Positions 15,759 through 24,777 of a DNA stretch of 64,000 nucleotides are shown piece by piece. This stretch comes from Pustulibacterium marinum (lineage in GTDB: Bacteria; Bacteroidota; Bacteroidia; Flavobacteriales; Flavobacteriaceae). Both the position numbers and the translations under genes were made by a program. Where the stretch lies: the NCBI RefSeq assembly GCF_900116665.1, contig NZ_FPBK01000010.1, forward strand, positions 1 through 64,000. Reading direction: 5' to 3'. Numbering within the stretch: the first letter of the stretch is position 1; every line of letters begins with the position of its first letter. The notes beneath the pieces are model-generated. The model was not told where the DNA came from, ran no database searches, and worked only from the letters and a program-made list of their open reading frames with translations.

Positions 15759-15791
15759 CAAATTTATCATTTAAAAATTAGAATTTTGCAA
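15759..15791 (-). promoter_or_regulatory. Promoter of galM
   Basis: Minus-strand reading: TTG (15791-15789), 22-base spacer, TAAATTTG (15766-15759). The predicted start near 15753 gives a leader of about 24 bases before the TTG start codon. Confidence 0.6.
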
Positions 15792-15857
15792 CGGATGTCA
15801 TTTTCTATCGTCTTTTAGAATGTAAAGTAATTTTAACCACCAAGAAACTTAGCCGGC

Positions 15858-16406
15858 ATGTTTCAAGGCAATCTTATTGAAAAATGTAAAAAAAACGACC
15901 GAAAGGCGCAGTTACAGTTATATAACAAATACTGTGACGGCATGTTTCATATAGCGTATCGCTTTATGAAATCGGTTGAAGATGCTGAAGATGTAATGCA
16001 AGAAGCCTTTGTAAAAGCCTTCAGAAAATTACATCAGTATCAGGGAGAGGTCACCTTTGGTGCCTGGCTAAAAAGAATTGTAATAAATCAGTGTATTGAC
16101 AGATTGAAATATGAGAAACAACAACTTTTATCATTAGATGATCATCCGATGGAAGTAGTCCAAACCGAAAGTGATTACCCGAGTGAAGAGGAAAATTTGG
16201 AGTTGAAAGAACAGATCATGGAGGCAATTGCTTCGCTCTCGGAAAAATACCGAATTGTGGTATTGCTCTATTTGGTGGAAGGCTACGACCACGCGGAGAT
16301 TTCGGAAATCTTAGGAATTACCGAAACGGCATCAAGAACAAAGTTGTTAAGAGGAAAACGAAAATTACAAGGATATTTAAAAGCATACGAACATGGCATT
16401 GGATAG
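15858..16406 (+). CDS. ECF-type RNA polymerase sigma factor
   Basis: The 182-residue protein has the two-domain ECF layout. Sigma region 2 is at about residues 12-80 (YNKYCDGMFHIAYRFMKSVEDAEDVMQEAF), which binds core polymerase and the -10 element. Region 4 is at about 120-175 (SLSEKYRIVVLLYLVEGYDHAEISEILG), a helix-turn-helix for the -35 element. It overlaps the next gene by 14 bases, so the two are translationally coupled. Genes placed this way usually encode the cognate anti-sigma factor. The regulon is unknown but may include the downstream DUF4097-like gene and its own promoter. Confidence 0.92.
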   Translation: MFQGNLIEKCKKNDRKAQLQLYNKYCDGMFHIAYRFMKSVEDAEDVMQEAFVKAFRKLHQYQGEVTFGAWLKRIVINQCIDRLKYEKQQLLSLDDHPMEVVQTESDYPSEEENLELKEQIMEAIASLSEKYRIVVLLYLVEGYDHAEISEILGITETASRTKLLRGKRKLQGYLKAYEHGIG

Positions 16407-17001
16407 CGAACATCAAAAAAGCGGTTACCGCAGTGGAGTACAGTTGCCAAAAGGGCACGAAGCTCGTTTCTTAGCGAGATTGGAGGAAGAATTGCCACAG
16501 CAAAAGCGAACCTTTTCCAATTATTATTGGAAAGTTGCTGCGGCAGTAGTATTGTTTTTTGGGGTAGGAACGGTGGCCCTTTTACAGTACTCAAATAGTG
16601 CTCAGATACAAGGAACACAGGTAACCGTAACGGAGTCTTCATCATCAGAAAACCAATCGCAGCCGGCATCGGATGCAACGCCACAGATCACCTTAGGAGA
16701 CCTGTCACCTGATCTTAAAAAAGTAGAAGAATATTACATTGCAAATATCAATGTAGAGTTAGCAAGTTTGGATGTAAACGATGCAAACAAGGGAATGTTA
16801 GAGGGATACATGCAGCAATTGAACGATTTGAATACCGAGTACAAAAGGTTAACCAAAGAGTTGAATGAATTAGGGCCAAATCAGCAAACCGTGGAGGCGT
16901 TGATTACCAATTTACAATTAAGATTACAATTACTTTACCGATTAAAAGACAGATTAGAAGAACTTAAAAACACAAATGACAATGGTACACAAGTTGGTTA
17001 A
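16393..17001 (+). CDS. Putative membrane-anchored anti-sigma factor
   Basis: The 202-residue protein has a cytoplasmic N-terminal part (residues 1-45), one membrane span (WKVAAAVVLFFGVGTVALL, about 47-66), a Ser/Gln-rich linker and a long predicted coiled coil (about 105-195, rich in Leu, Glu, Asn and Gln) on the periplasmic side. No known anti-sigma domain (such as a zinc-binding ZAS motif) is visible. The call rests on its position, overlapping an ECF sigma gene, and on its one-span topology. It overlaps the next gene by 26 bases. Confidence 0.6.
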   Translation: MALDSEHQKSGYRSGVQLPKGHEARFLARLEEELPQQKRTFSNYYWKVAAAVVLFFGVGTVALLQYSNSAQIQGTQVTVTESSSSENQSQPASDATPQITLGDLSPDLKKVEEYYIANINVELASLDVNDANKGMLEGYMQQLNDLNTEYKRLTKELNELGPNQQTVEALITNLQLRLQLLYRLKDRLEELKNTNDNGTQVG

Positions 17002-18364
17002 AACAGCGATTCTTTTTTGTGCTTTGGTAACCGGTGTAAATGCCCAAACCCAAACCAAAGAATGGAAAGAAAGCTTTAACGTGAATGATGATGTTACAGT
17101 AGATGTAAACACCATGAACACCGATGTGGTTTTTGAAACCTGGTCTCAAAATAAGGTAGAGGTCGTTGCCACTATGGAAATAGAAGGCATAAGTAAAGAA
17201 GAAGCTGAAGCCTATTTTAAAAACTGGGATTTTGAAGCTATGGGTAATAGCTCTAGAGTAGAGGTGCGTAGTGGAGGAGGAATGTTAGCGTTTGGGAATT
17301 CAAATGTGAGTTATTCTTATAGTATGAACGTAGGAATGCCTACTGCAGGCATTGATGTTCCAGATCCTGCTCTTACCCCTGTTCCGCCAGTACCTACAAA
17401 AGTATTAAACCAGTTAGGGAATGTTCAGTTTGATTATGACGCGTTTCAAAAAGATGCTGAAAAGTATATGAAGCAGTTTCAGAAACAATTTTCTGAAAAT
17501 TTTGATAATAAAGAATTACAAGCTGAATTAGAAAAATGGAGAGCAGAATTAGCAACTGCTCGTAAAGCAGCTTTAGATTCTCGTAGAGAAGCGCTAGAAG
17601 CAAGCATGGAAGCTCGTAAATCGGCCTATGAAGCCACAAGAGAAAGGCTTATGAATGCTAGGGATACTGGTGGGCAAGAGCAATCTTCAAGCTACACATC
17701 TTACCGAACTTCAACAAATGAAAAGGGAGAAAGTGAAATTACCATTCAAAAGAATGGAAAGACGATTCATTTGAAGATCAAAAAGAGTATTAAAGTCAAA
17801 ATGCCAAAAAATTCCGGATTAAAACTTAATGTACGTCATGGAGAAGTGAAGTTGGCATCACAAACCAAAAACATCAATGCAACCTTGGCTTATGCCAGGT
17901 TGCTTGCAAATGAGGTGAATGGCAATAATACGGTGATAGAAACTTCGTATGCGCCCGTACAAATTACTCGTTGGAATAGCGGAAAGTTGATTGTTAATTT
18001 TTCGGGAGATGTAGATATCAAAACTGCAAATAATATAGAGTTGATAGCAAATTCATCAGATGTTTTAATAGAACAATTATTGAACAAAGCCGATGTAAAT
18101 GCAAAGTTTGGAACCATTCGTTTTAGCAATGTAGCATCAGGTTTTGCTTCATTAAATTTACGATTGAATAATATGGATACCTTTCTAGATGTTCCAGAAA
18201 CAGCGTATCAAGTACGTTTAAACTTGAATAATATATCTTTAGATCTTCCAAAAGACTGGAAAATTACCAAAGGAGGACAAGTTATTGAAGGGTATCATCT
18301 TACAAAAGACACTTCAAAAATGATCAACGTAAGTGGTTTGTATAACAGAGTTCAGTTTTTGTAA
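16976..18364 (+). CDS. Secreted DUF4097-like beta-helical protein
   Basis: The 462-residue protein has a signal peptide (AILFCALVTGVNAQ). The mature N-terminus (FNVNDDVTVDVNTMNTDVVFETWSQ) and the C-terminal half (VKMPKNSGLKLNVRHGEVKL and following) show the short Asn/Asp/Val-rich strand repeats of DUF4097/head-GIN putative adhesin domains. Between them (about residues 150-225) lies a Lys/Glu/Ala-rich helical insert (ELEKWRAELATARKAALDS). The gene overlaps the putative anti-sigma gene by 26 bases, so the three are one operon. It may be the sensor or effector of the sigma system; this is inference. ATG 16982 is an alternative start. Confidence 0.7.
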   Translation: MTMVHKLVKTAILFCALVTGVNAQTQTKEWKESFNVNDDVTVDVNTMNTDVVFETWSQNKVEVVATMEIEGISKEEAEAYFKNWDFEAMGNSSRVEVRSGGGMLAFGNSNVSYSYSMNVGMPTAGIDVPDPALTPVPPVPTKVLNQLGNVQFDYDAFQKDAEKYMKQFQKQFSENFDNKELQAELEKWRAELATARKAALDSRREALEASMEARKSAYEATRERLMNARDTGGQEQSSSYTSYRTSTNEKGESEITIQKNGKTIHLKIKKSIKVKMPKNSGLKLNVRHGEVKLASQTKNINATLAYARLLANEVNGNNTVIETSYAPVQITRWNSGKLIVNFSGDVDIKTANNIELIANSSDVLIEQLLNKADVNAKFGTIRFSNVASGFASLNLRLNNMDTFLDVPETAYQVRLNLNNISLDLPKDWKITKGGQVIEGYHLTKDTSKMINVSGLYNRVQFL

Positions 18365-18406
18365 AAAGTATAGAAATTGTAAGATTTTGTTAAGTCAGCA
18401 GGAAGG

Positions 18407-19354
18407 TTAAATGTTATTTTCATAGTATTTACCTTGCCAGCTGTTTCTTTCTACAAGAGCTTTTTGAAGCATGTTGGCAAACTCATAATTCTTCAATCCC
18501 CATTTCGGTGCAATCAACATTTGTAGAGGCGATTGCGATATAAAGCGTTCCAGAGCAATATCAGGATGCAATCGCTCCAAAAAATTAATTACTAATTGTA
18601 AATATTCTTCTTTGGAATACAAGTGAAACCACTCTGGATGTGTACGATATTGCTTTGCCATAATGGTTTTTTCTACCAATTGCAACTGATGTAATTTAAG
18701 TGCAGTAAGCGGTAATTTAGATAGTTTTTCAGCATGTAAAAGTATATTGTTTCTATCTTCACCCGGTAATCCCAAAATTAAATGCGCTCCGGTTGCAATA
18801 CCTCTTTCGGCTGTGGCTTTAATAGCTTTTTCAGCACAAGCATAATCGTGTCCACGCTGAATAAATCCCAGCGTTTTATCACAAGTAGATTCAATACCAT
18901 ATTCTAACATTACGTAGGTTTTGGAGCCTAATTTGGCAAAATAATCTAGTAGTTCATCAGAAACACAATCGGGGCGTGTGCCTATGACAATTCCGGAAAT
19001 TTTAGGATGCGATAAAGCTTCTTCATAAAGTTGCTTCAAATCTTTCATAGAGCCATACGTATTGGTGTACGATTGAAAATATGCCAAGTAGTATTGATCT
19101 TGAGATTGTCTCTTTTCAAAGAACAAAATGTTCTGGTTGATTTGTTGTGTTACAGACACGATTTGCTTTGTGAAATTTGGACTGAAAGATTGATTGTTAC
19201 AGTACGTGCAGCCTCCATATCCTTTACTGCCATCGCGGTTGGGACAAGTGAATCCTGCATTGATACTTATTTTTTGAACACGTTTACCAAATTTATTTCG
19301 TAATTCGGTATTGTAGTTCTTATAAGCGGGTTTGGGGAAGTGTAAGGTCTCCAT
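18407..19354 (-). CDS. YhcC/TIGR01212-type radical SAM protein
   Basis: The 315-residue protein (from ATG 19354; the frame extends 3 codons to a TTG that is less likely) has the radical SAM cysteine cluster with the spacing of this subfamily: C37, C49 and C52 in TCPNRDGSKGYGGCTYC. The rest follows the family: YFQSYTNTYGS, VIGTRPDCVSDELLDY, EYGIESTCDKTLGFIQRGH, GAHLILGLPGEDR. The cluster binds a 4Fe-4S centre that cleaves S-adenosylmethionine. The reaction of this subfamily has not been established to my knowledge. It is convergent with the DUF4097-like gene with a 42-base gap. Confidence 0.88.
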   Translation of the reverse strand: METLHFPKPAYKNYNTELRNKFGKRVQKISINAGFTCPNRDGSKGYGGCTYCNNQSFSPNFTKQIVSVTQQINQNILFFEKRQSQDQYYLAYFQSYTNTYGSMKDLKQLYEEALSHPKISGIVIGTRPDCVSDELLDYFAKLGSKTYVMLEYGIESTCDKTLGFIQRGHDYACAEKAIKATAERGIATGAHLILGLPGEDRNNILLHAEKLSKLPLTALKLHQLQLVEKTIMAKQYRTHPEWFHLYSKEEYLQLVINFLERLHPDIALERFISQSPLQMLIAPKWGLKNYEFANMLQKALVERNSWQGKYYENNI

Positions 19355-19452
19355 AACAATCAATTTCAGGTTAAAATTAATCGTTAATCAGCTATCAAAT
19401 TAGCCGAAAACATCTTTTGGAATAATGACTGATTTTTATCAGAAAAAGGAAC

Positions 19453-20148
19453 TTAGTTTTTCAAAAGTAAGGTTCCAAAGTAATTGGCATTTTCAAAGAT
19501 GATTTCTTTGTGATCTTCGGTAATTACTACAGAACCAATTAGATTATCGGCGGTATTTCCTTTATCTACATCTAAATATCCTATTGCAAACCCTATTTTT
19601 TGATCGTTTTGCAACTGAATGAGCTCTCCGTTATTGTTCTGCAGTGGAATTTCTAGTTCCCAAATATCTAGTTCGTTAAATTCTTTGTACTTATAAGAGA
19701 TTGGGTAATTACTGTTAGTTCTTTTACCTTCTTTGGAAATAGTTTGAATTCTTTCTGAGGGAAGTAGTTCAATTACAAAAGCATTTTTTCCATTGGTAAA
19801 ATTACCACCAGAATTGTCAGTATCTAAAAAAAAGAGTAAGCTATCCGTTTTTTCAGGTTCGCTTGGTTTCCTGTCATCTGAAATAGTGACCAAAACATAT
19901 AAAGCATCTTCTGTCCAGCTGAGTTTGTACTTTCCTTCAAAATCTGCATAACCAAAAGGAGTTCCTGTCCAGCGCTGTTCTAGAGGTAACCACATGGCGT
20001 AGCGCCAGCAATCATCATTTGCCTGACCATCAATGGTTGGTTTTTTATCGGCTTTTGTAACCATAAAAATCTGTTCATTTTTCTTAGGATTTTGACAAGC
20101 CATCAAGAAAAATAAAAAGAGAATACAAAACCTTGTGCAATACTTCAT
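19453..20148 (-). CDS. Lipoprotein with CBM9-like carbohydrate-binding domain
   Basis: The 231-residue protein has a lipoprotein signal with a lipobox (FFLMAC, Cys at residue 18). Residues about 35-225 look like one CBM9-type domain. It opens with PTIDGQANDDCWRYAMWLPL and continues with YKLSWTEDALYVLVTISDD and DSLLFFLDTDNSGGNFTNGKNAFVIEL, the strands of this fold. CBM9 domains bind reducing-end sugars, often in xylan- or cellulose-related proteins, but stand-alone lipoproteins of this sort in Bacteroidetes have no fixed role. There is no enzyme domain. It is divergent from the peroxidase genes. Confidence 0.75.
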   Translation of the reverse strand: MKYCTRFCILFLFFLMACQNPKKNEQIFMVTKADKKPTIDGQANDDCWRYAMWLPLEQRWTGTPFGYADFEGKYKLSWTEDALYVLVTISDDRKPSEPEKTDSLLFFLDTDNSGGNFTNGKNAFVIELLPSERIQTISKEGKRTNSNYPISYKYKEFNELDIWELEIPLQNNNGELIQLQNDQKIGFAIGYLDVDKGNTADNLIGSVVITEDHKEIIFENANYFGTLLLKN

Positions 20149-20287
20149 AGTGTAAAATTACAGGAAACAAATTGAATAGTTTGGCAAACTGCTAGAATAT
20201 CTTGGTTTTAGATTGAGTGTCTTTTTCAGATTTCTTTAGATAAACATTTCTTAAGACTCGCTTAATATAGTTGGCAATTGGTACTTG

Positions 20288-20295
20288 TAGTTTTG
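20288..20295 (+). promoter_or_regulatory. -7 element upstream of the di-heme peroxidase pair
   Basis: TAGTTTTG matches TAnnTTTG. The leader to ATG 20326 would be about 25 bases. A TTG (20271-20273) is present but only 14 bases upstream, closer than usual. Confidence 0.4.
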
Positions 20296-20325
20296 CCCAA
20301 TTAAATATCCAACTTCTACATAACC

Positions 20326-22191
20326 ATGTACCAACAAACTTTAAAAGTAGCTGGTATTCTAGTATTTTGTTTGGGCATATGCGCTTTTGGGTTTATGTCT
20401 TTTACAAATAATGCTGATACCGAAGCAAAGAATTATCTGGAGTCAGAATTTACTCAGCTTCAGAAACTACTAGCAGAACTAGATATTATTGCGGCCACAT
20501 ATCAGGAATCTCAAACGGATGTAACAACACTTCAAGCAGCGGTAAGCAAAGCCAGGTTGCAATACAAAAAGGTAGAGTTTTATTTAGAGTTTCATTATCC
20601 GGAATATATCAAAAGTCATATTAACGGTGCGCCGTTACTTCATTTAGAGGTAGAAGGTACTCAAACCAATATCCTACCTGCCGAAGGCTTGCAAATTTTG
20701 GATGAGCAAGTTTTTGCTGATCATGTTTTTGAAGAAAGAAATGCTATTGCAGGTTTAGCAAGACAACTGCAAAGTAACTATACCATGTTATATAAAAGGT
20801 TGATAAATCGTTCAAATACTGATTATGGGGAAATAGAATCGTTACGATTGGAGTTGGTACGAATTTTTTCCATGGGAGTTACAGGTTTTGATACACCGGG
20901 GTCTTTGAACGGACTTTCAGAAGCAAGTGCTTCCTTAGAAAGTATGCAACAGTATTTCCAGTTGTTATATACCGAAGAACGCTCGAAAACTCAATTTAAA
21001 AAAGCGATTGGATTGTTTGAAGGCAGTCAGCAATATTTAAAAAATAACACCGATTTTGAAACCTTTGATCGATTAACATTTTTGACGGAATACATAGATC
21101 CTTTGTACAAAATACTTGGGACTTTCCAATCGAAACACGAAACGGATGTTTTAGGATATACTTCATCTTGGAATGTAGAAAGTGAATCAATATTCGGAGC
21201 GAATTTCCTGAATCCGTATGCGTTTACCAATTTAAAAAAAGAAGAAGACAGTAAAGCATTGTGGGAGTTAGGAAAACAGTTGTTTTACGATCCCACCATT
21301 AGTGGAAATCAGCAAATAAGTTGTGCCACGTGTCACGATCCGGCAAAAGGATTTACCGACGGATTACCAAAATCGATGAGCAATGTTCAAGGAAAAACTG
21401 TATTGCGTAATTCTCCAACCTTGTTAAACGCAGTGTATTCCGACAGATATTTTTACGATTTAAGAGCTTTTACGCTAGAACAACAAGCCGAGCATGTAAT
21501 TTTCAATACCGAAGAATTCAATACTGCGTATGCTGCAATTTTACAGAAATTGCAAAACAATGCAAGCTATCAAAAGCAGTTTCAAAAACTCTTTGGGAAA
21601 CCATCTGTAAACCGAAATAACTTTTCTAAGGCTTTGGCTTCGTACGTGTTGTCGTTACAATCGTTTAACAGTCCGTTTGATCGATTTGTACGTGGAGAAA
21701 CTTCAGCATTATCAGCAAGTGCCAAAAGAGGATTTAATCTTTTTACAGGAAAAGCCAATTGTGCAACGTGCCATTTTGCGCCTACTTTTTCAGGTTTGGT
21801 ACCGCCTTTGTATAGCGAAAACGAAAGTGAAATTCTTGGAGTTTTAGCCGATAACCAAGCAATTCCTCATAGATTAGATACAGATTCGGGTAGACTATCT
21901 AACAACATCAACACAGAAGAAGCATGGATTTATGAAAAATCTTTCAAGACTTCTACAGTGAGAAATATAGAATTAACAGCACCTTATTTTCATAATGGAG
22001 CGTATGCTACTTTGGAAGAAGTAATTGATTTTTACGATCAAGGTGGTGGAGGTGGAATGGGATTGGTAGTAAAAAATCAAACCTTAGGAGAAGATCCCTT
22101 AAACTTAACCGATACCGAAAAACAAGATTTGATAGCTTTTATGAAATCGTTGACAGACAATTCGGTTGCCGAAAAATCAGTGTTGAACTAA
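20326..22191 (+). CDS. Di-heme cytochrome c peroxidase (CcpA/MauG family) with extra N-terminal domain
   Basis: The 621-residue protein begins with a signal/anchor helix (VAGILVFCLGICAFGFMSF). Residues about 30-290 form a mostly helical domain (KKVEFYLEFHYPEYIKSHINGAPLLHL) that classical peroxidases lack. Residues about 300-610 are the di-heme peroxidase part, with heme motifs C333-ATC-H337 and C479-ATC-H483. The segment TVRNIELTAPYFHNGAYATLEEVIDFY is a family signature. Such enzymes reduce hydrogen peroxide with electrons from small cytochromes, or oxidise protein substrates as MauG does. Normal length is about 330-360 residues, so this is nearly double. It overlaps the next, paralogous gene by one base. 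Confidence 0.88.
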   Translation: MYQQTLKVAGILVFCLGICAFGFMSFTNNADTEAKNYLESEFTQLQKLLAELDIIAATYQESQTDVTTLQAAVSKARLQYKKVEFYLEFHYPEYIKSHINGAPLLHLEVEGTQTNILPAEGLQILDEQVFADHVFEERNAIAGLARQLQSNYTMLYKRLINRSNTDYGEIESLRLELVRIFSMGVTGFDTPGSLNGLSEASASLESMQQYFQLLYTEERSKTQFKKAIGLFEGSQQYLKNNTDFETFDRLTFLTEYIDPLYKILGTFQSKHETDVLGYTSSWNVESESIFGANFLNPYAFTNLKKEEDSKALWELGKQLFYDPTISGNQQISCATCHDPAKGFTDGLPKSMSNVQGKTVLRNSPTLLNAVYSDRYFYDLRAFTLEQQAEHVIFNTEEFNTAYAAILQKLQNNASYQKQFQKLFGKPSVNRNNFSKALASYVLSLQSFNSPFDRFVRGETSALSASAKRGFNLFTGKANCATCHFAPTFSGLVPPLYSENESEILGVLADNQAIPHRLDTDSGRLSNNINTEEAWIYEKSFKTSTVRNIELTAPYFHNGAYATLEEVIDFYDQGGGGGMGLVVKNQTLGEDPLNLTDTEKQDLIAFMKSLTDNSVAEKSVLN

Positions 22192-24164
22192 TGATAAAAA
22201 CGGTAACATCTATCTGGAAAAAAGTTGGGAGCATTTTCATATTACTATTGGTTGTGGTGGTTCAGTTTCAGTTCATGTACCAAAATGAACACAATGAATG
22301 GTACAAGGAACGAGTAAGATTTCAGTTAAATACTACAAGCGAAGCAATTGGAAAATTAGAGCATATGGCTCGTTTGTATAAAGCAAAGCAAGTGCCATTA
22401 GATAGTTTGCAATCAAAATTAAGGCAAGCCAGAATCGCTTTTAAACAGATAGAAAGTGTGTTGGAATATTACTATCCAGAACATGTGAAAGCGTATATAA
22501 ACGGAGCGCCGTTAGATCATTTAGATCCGTATCCGGTTGGAGAAGGCTACAATGAACAAAGTAATTATGGATATACCGTTGAAGAATATTTGAATACCGT
22601 TCCATTAGATAAAATGGATAGCGGACATTTTTTAGATGGTTCTTCACCTGTGATTGCGCCAGTTGGTTTGCAACGTTTAGATGAGTTGATTTTTACAGAT
22701 GAAGCAACTACAGAACAAGAACGGATAGTAACCTTGGCAACAGAACTTAGCGCAAAATTTGTGGTGATTCAAAATGATTTGTTACTACGAAAATATTTCT
22801 ATGACTTTGAAGTAATTGAGTTTTCAAGATTGGAATTGATTCGGATTGTAAGCAGAGGTATCACTGGTTTTGATACGCCCGGATCTTTGAATGCGATGGA
22901 GGAAGCATTGGCTGCACTTTCGGGAATGGAAACTTTATTGAAACCCTTAATAGCAGACGGAAGTATTGAAAAACAACAACTGATTAATGAGTTGTTTGCC
23001 GGAGCTCAAGAGTATCTGAAAAACAATACAGATTTTGAAACCTTTGATCGGTTAGTTTTTATTAAAGAATACCTAAATCCTTTGTATGAAAAACTCTTGC
23101 GATTACAGCAAGAATTAGGTATTGAATCTTCTGCGGAAACGTACGTGCAAACGCCTTCCTGGAATGCGTATAGCAGTAATATTTTTGATAACGATTTTCT
23201 AAACCCGTATTACTACAGCATTCTAAAAGCCAAAGAAGATAGCCCGGAACTTCGCGATTTAGGAAAGCAATTGTTTTTTGATACAAATCTCAGTGGTAAT
23301 AAAACAATGAGTTGCGCCAGTTGTCATCAACCAGATTTAGCGTATACAGATGGAGTAAAAACTTCGCAAGCAAGTGTGCCTGGGAAACGTGTGTTACGAA
23401 ATTCACCTACTTTGGTAAATGCTGTTTTTTCGGACCGTTTTTTTTATGATTTACGTGCGTTCGATTTAGAAGATCAAGCCGGGCATGTTATTGAAAATCA
23501 TATGGAATTTAATACTTCCTATAAAGAGATTGTTGCAAAACTAAATGCAGATGTTGCTTACCAAGAGCAATTCAAGTCTGTTTTTCATAAAGATAAAATT
23601 ACTCGTTACCACTTTTCAAAAGCTTTGGCTTCTTTTGTAATTTCCTTGCGTTCTTTTGATAGTGAATTTGATAAATACATGAGAGGCGAACCTAATAAAT
23701 TAAGTAAGAAAGCTAAAAAAGGATTCAACTTGTTTATGGGGAAAGCTAATTGTGGTACGTGCCATTATGCACCAACATTTAGTGGTTTGGTTCCGCCACT
23801 TTTCAATGAGAATGAAAGCGAAGTATTAGGAATTCTTCAGTCTCCAAATTCAAAAGAAATAGATACAGATAAAGGAAGGTTTGAAAATGGTGTAGATACC
23901 GAAGATGCGTATATCAACAATCATTCGTTTAAAACTGTGACAGTTCGGAATATTCAATTAACAGCACCTTATTTTCACAACGGAGCTTACACAACGCTTG
24001 ATGAGGTGTTAGAATTTTACAATAATGGAGGTGCAGCTGGCGTTGGTTTAGAAGAAAAAGCACCCAACCAAACTTTAGCTCCAGATCCTTTAAACCTTTC
24101 CAAATCAGAATTAAAAGAACTGAAAGCATTCTTGGAATCTCTTAACGCTATTCCTTCAAACTAG
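22191..24164 (+). CDS. Second di-heme cytochrome c peroxidase, paralogue of the upstream gene
   Basis: The 657-residue protein parallels its upstream neighbour along its full length. It has an N-terminal membrane helix (IFILLLVVVVQFQFMY), the helical domain containing FKQIESVLEYYYPEHVKAYI and GAPLDHLDP, then heme motifs C375-ASC-H379 and C521-GTC-H525 and the signature VRNIQLTAPYFHNGAYTTL. It carries an extra stretch near residues 115-150 (GYNEQSNYGYTVEEYLNTVP). The two coding regions share one base (TAATG), so they are translated from one mRNA, a clear tandem duplication. The two proteins may form a hetero-complex; that is inference. Confidence 0.88.
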   Translation: MIKTVTSIWKKVGSIFILLLVVVVQFQFMYQNEHNEWYKERVRFQLNTTSEAIGKLEHMARLYKAKQVPLDSLQSKLRQARIAFKQIESVLEYYYPEHVKAYINGAPLDHLDPYPVGEGYNEQSNYGYTVEEYLNTVPLDKMDSGHFLDGSSPVIAPVGLQRLDELIFTDEATTEQERIVTLATELSAKFVVIQNDLLLRKYFYDFEVIEFSRLELIRIVSRGITGFDTPGSLNAMEEALAALSGMETLLKPLIADGSIEKQQLINELFAGAQEYLKNNTDFETFDRLVFIKEYLNPLYEKLLRLQQELGIESSAETYVQTPSWNAYSSNIFDNDFLNPYYYSILKAKEDSPELRDLGKQLFFDTNLSGNKTMSCASCHQPDLAYTDGVKTSQASVPGKRVLRNSPTLVNAVFSDRFFYDLRAFDLEDQAGHVIENHMEFNTSYKEIVAKLNADVAYQEQFKSVFHKDKITRYHFSKALASFVISLRSFDSEFDKYMRGEPNKLSKKAKKGFNLFMGKANCGTCHYAPTFSGLVPPLFNENESEVLGILQSPNSKEIDTDKGRFENGVDTEDAYINNHSFKTVTVRNIQLTAPYFHNGAYTTLDEVLEFYNNGGAAGVGLEEKAPNQTLAPDPLNLSKSELKELKAFLESLNAIPSN

Positions 24165-24777
24165 GACTTTGTAGTTTATATTAGCTTATTCTTTCCGGTT
24201 ATTTGTATGATTCGGGTTTCTTTGCTTTTTAGGCACTAAACGGTGTGTGCAAACCAAATTTACTTCTCTGAAATTATAAACTATAGCAGCTTTGTCATTG
24301 TGTTTATAATAGAATCAATTTTTGATGTGCAAAATATGATTCATTAATCTCCAGATTTTAGTATAGATATCTATTTCTTTTATCATAGATAAAGATGTAT
24401 TTAGAGTTGGTGAAGTGAAGTAAATTATCACAAAACTTTTTGTAAAGATATTTCTGATAAAAATTATAGATAAGTGTTATGTGAATGTAAAGAATACACT
24501 GTGTCACAACTTGTCCAAATCGTTTCAAAACTTCATTAAAGACCGTTGCAATAGATAATCGATATATGGTAATAGAGTATTGTGTGCTTGTTTTTATTTG
24601 TTAACGTTATGTCGTTTTAAAAGATGATTAGAAGAGTCGTTTCTGTATTAAGATATCATTAAACCGCCTAAAAATTATTAATCTACACTTAAGGATTTCT
24701 TCATTTTGCTGCGGTTTCAGCAAGCTATTTTTGCACTGCACGAAAAACAAAATAATTAATCAATTTTATTAACCAAC
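24165..24777. other. 613-base intergenic region upstream of the phosphatase fusion gene
   Basis: No gene or clear terminator was found after the peroxidase pair. The 3' end holds a full promoter (24706-24733) for the giant gene. At 24502-24530 three related octamers (TGTCACAA, TGTCCAAA, TTTCAAAA) are spaced about 10-11 bases apart, a possible regulatory site. The remainder is AT-rich with nothing I can name. Confidence 0.45.
24706..24733 (+). promoter_or_regulatory. Promoter of the PhoD-LamG-PhoX fusion gene
   Basis: TTG (24706-24708), 17-base spacer, TATTTTTG (24726-24733): a full Bacteroidetes -33/-7 promoter with consensus spacing. The leader is about 40 bases. Confidence 0.7.

Noticed and set aside
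24165-24700. Possible small RNA or riboswitch in the long gap before the phosphatase gene
   Set aside because: No stable long hairpins or known riboswitch core could be recognised by eye; only weak repeats were seen.
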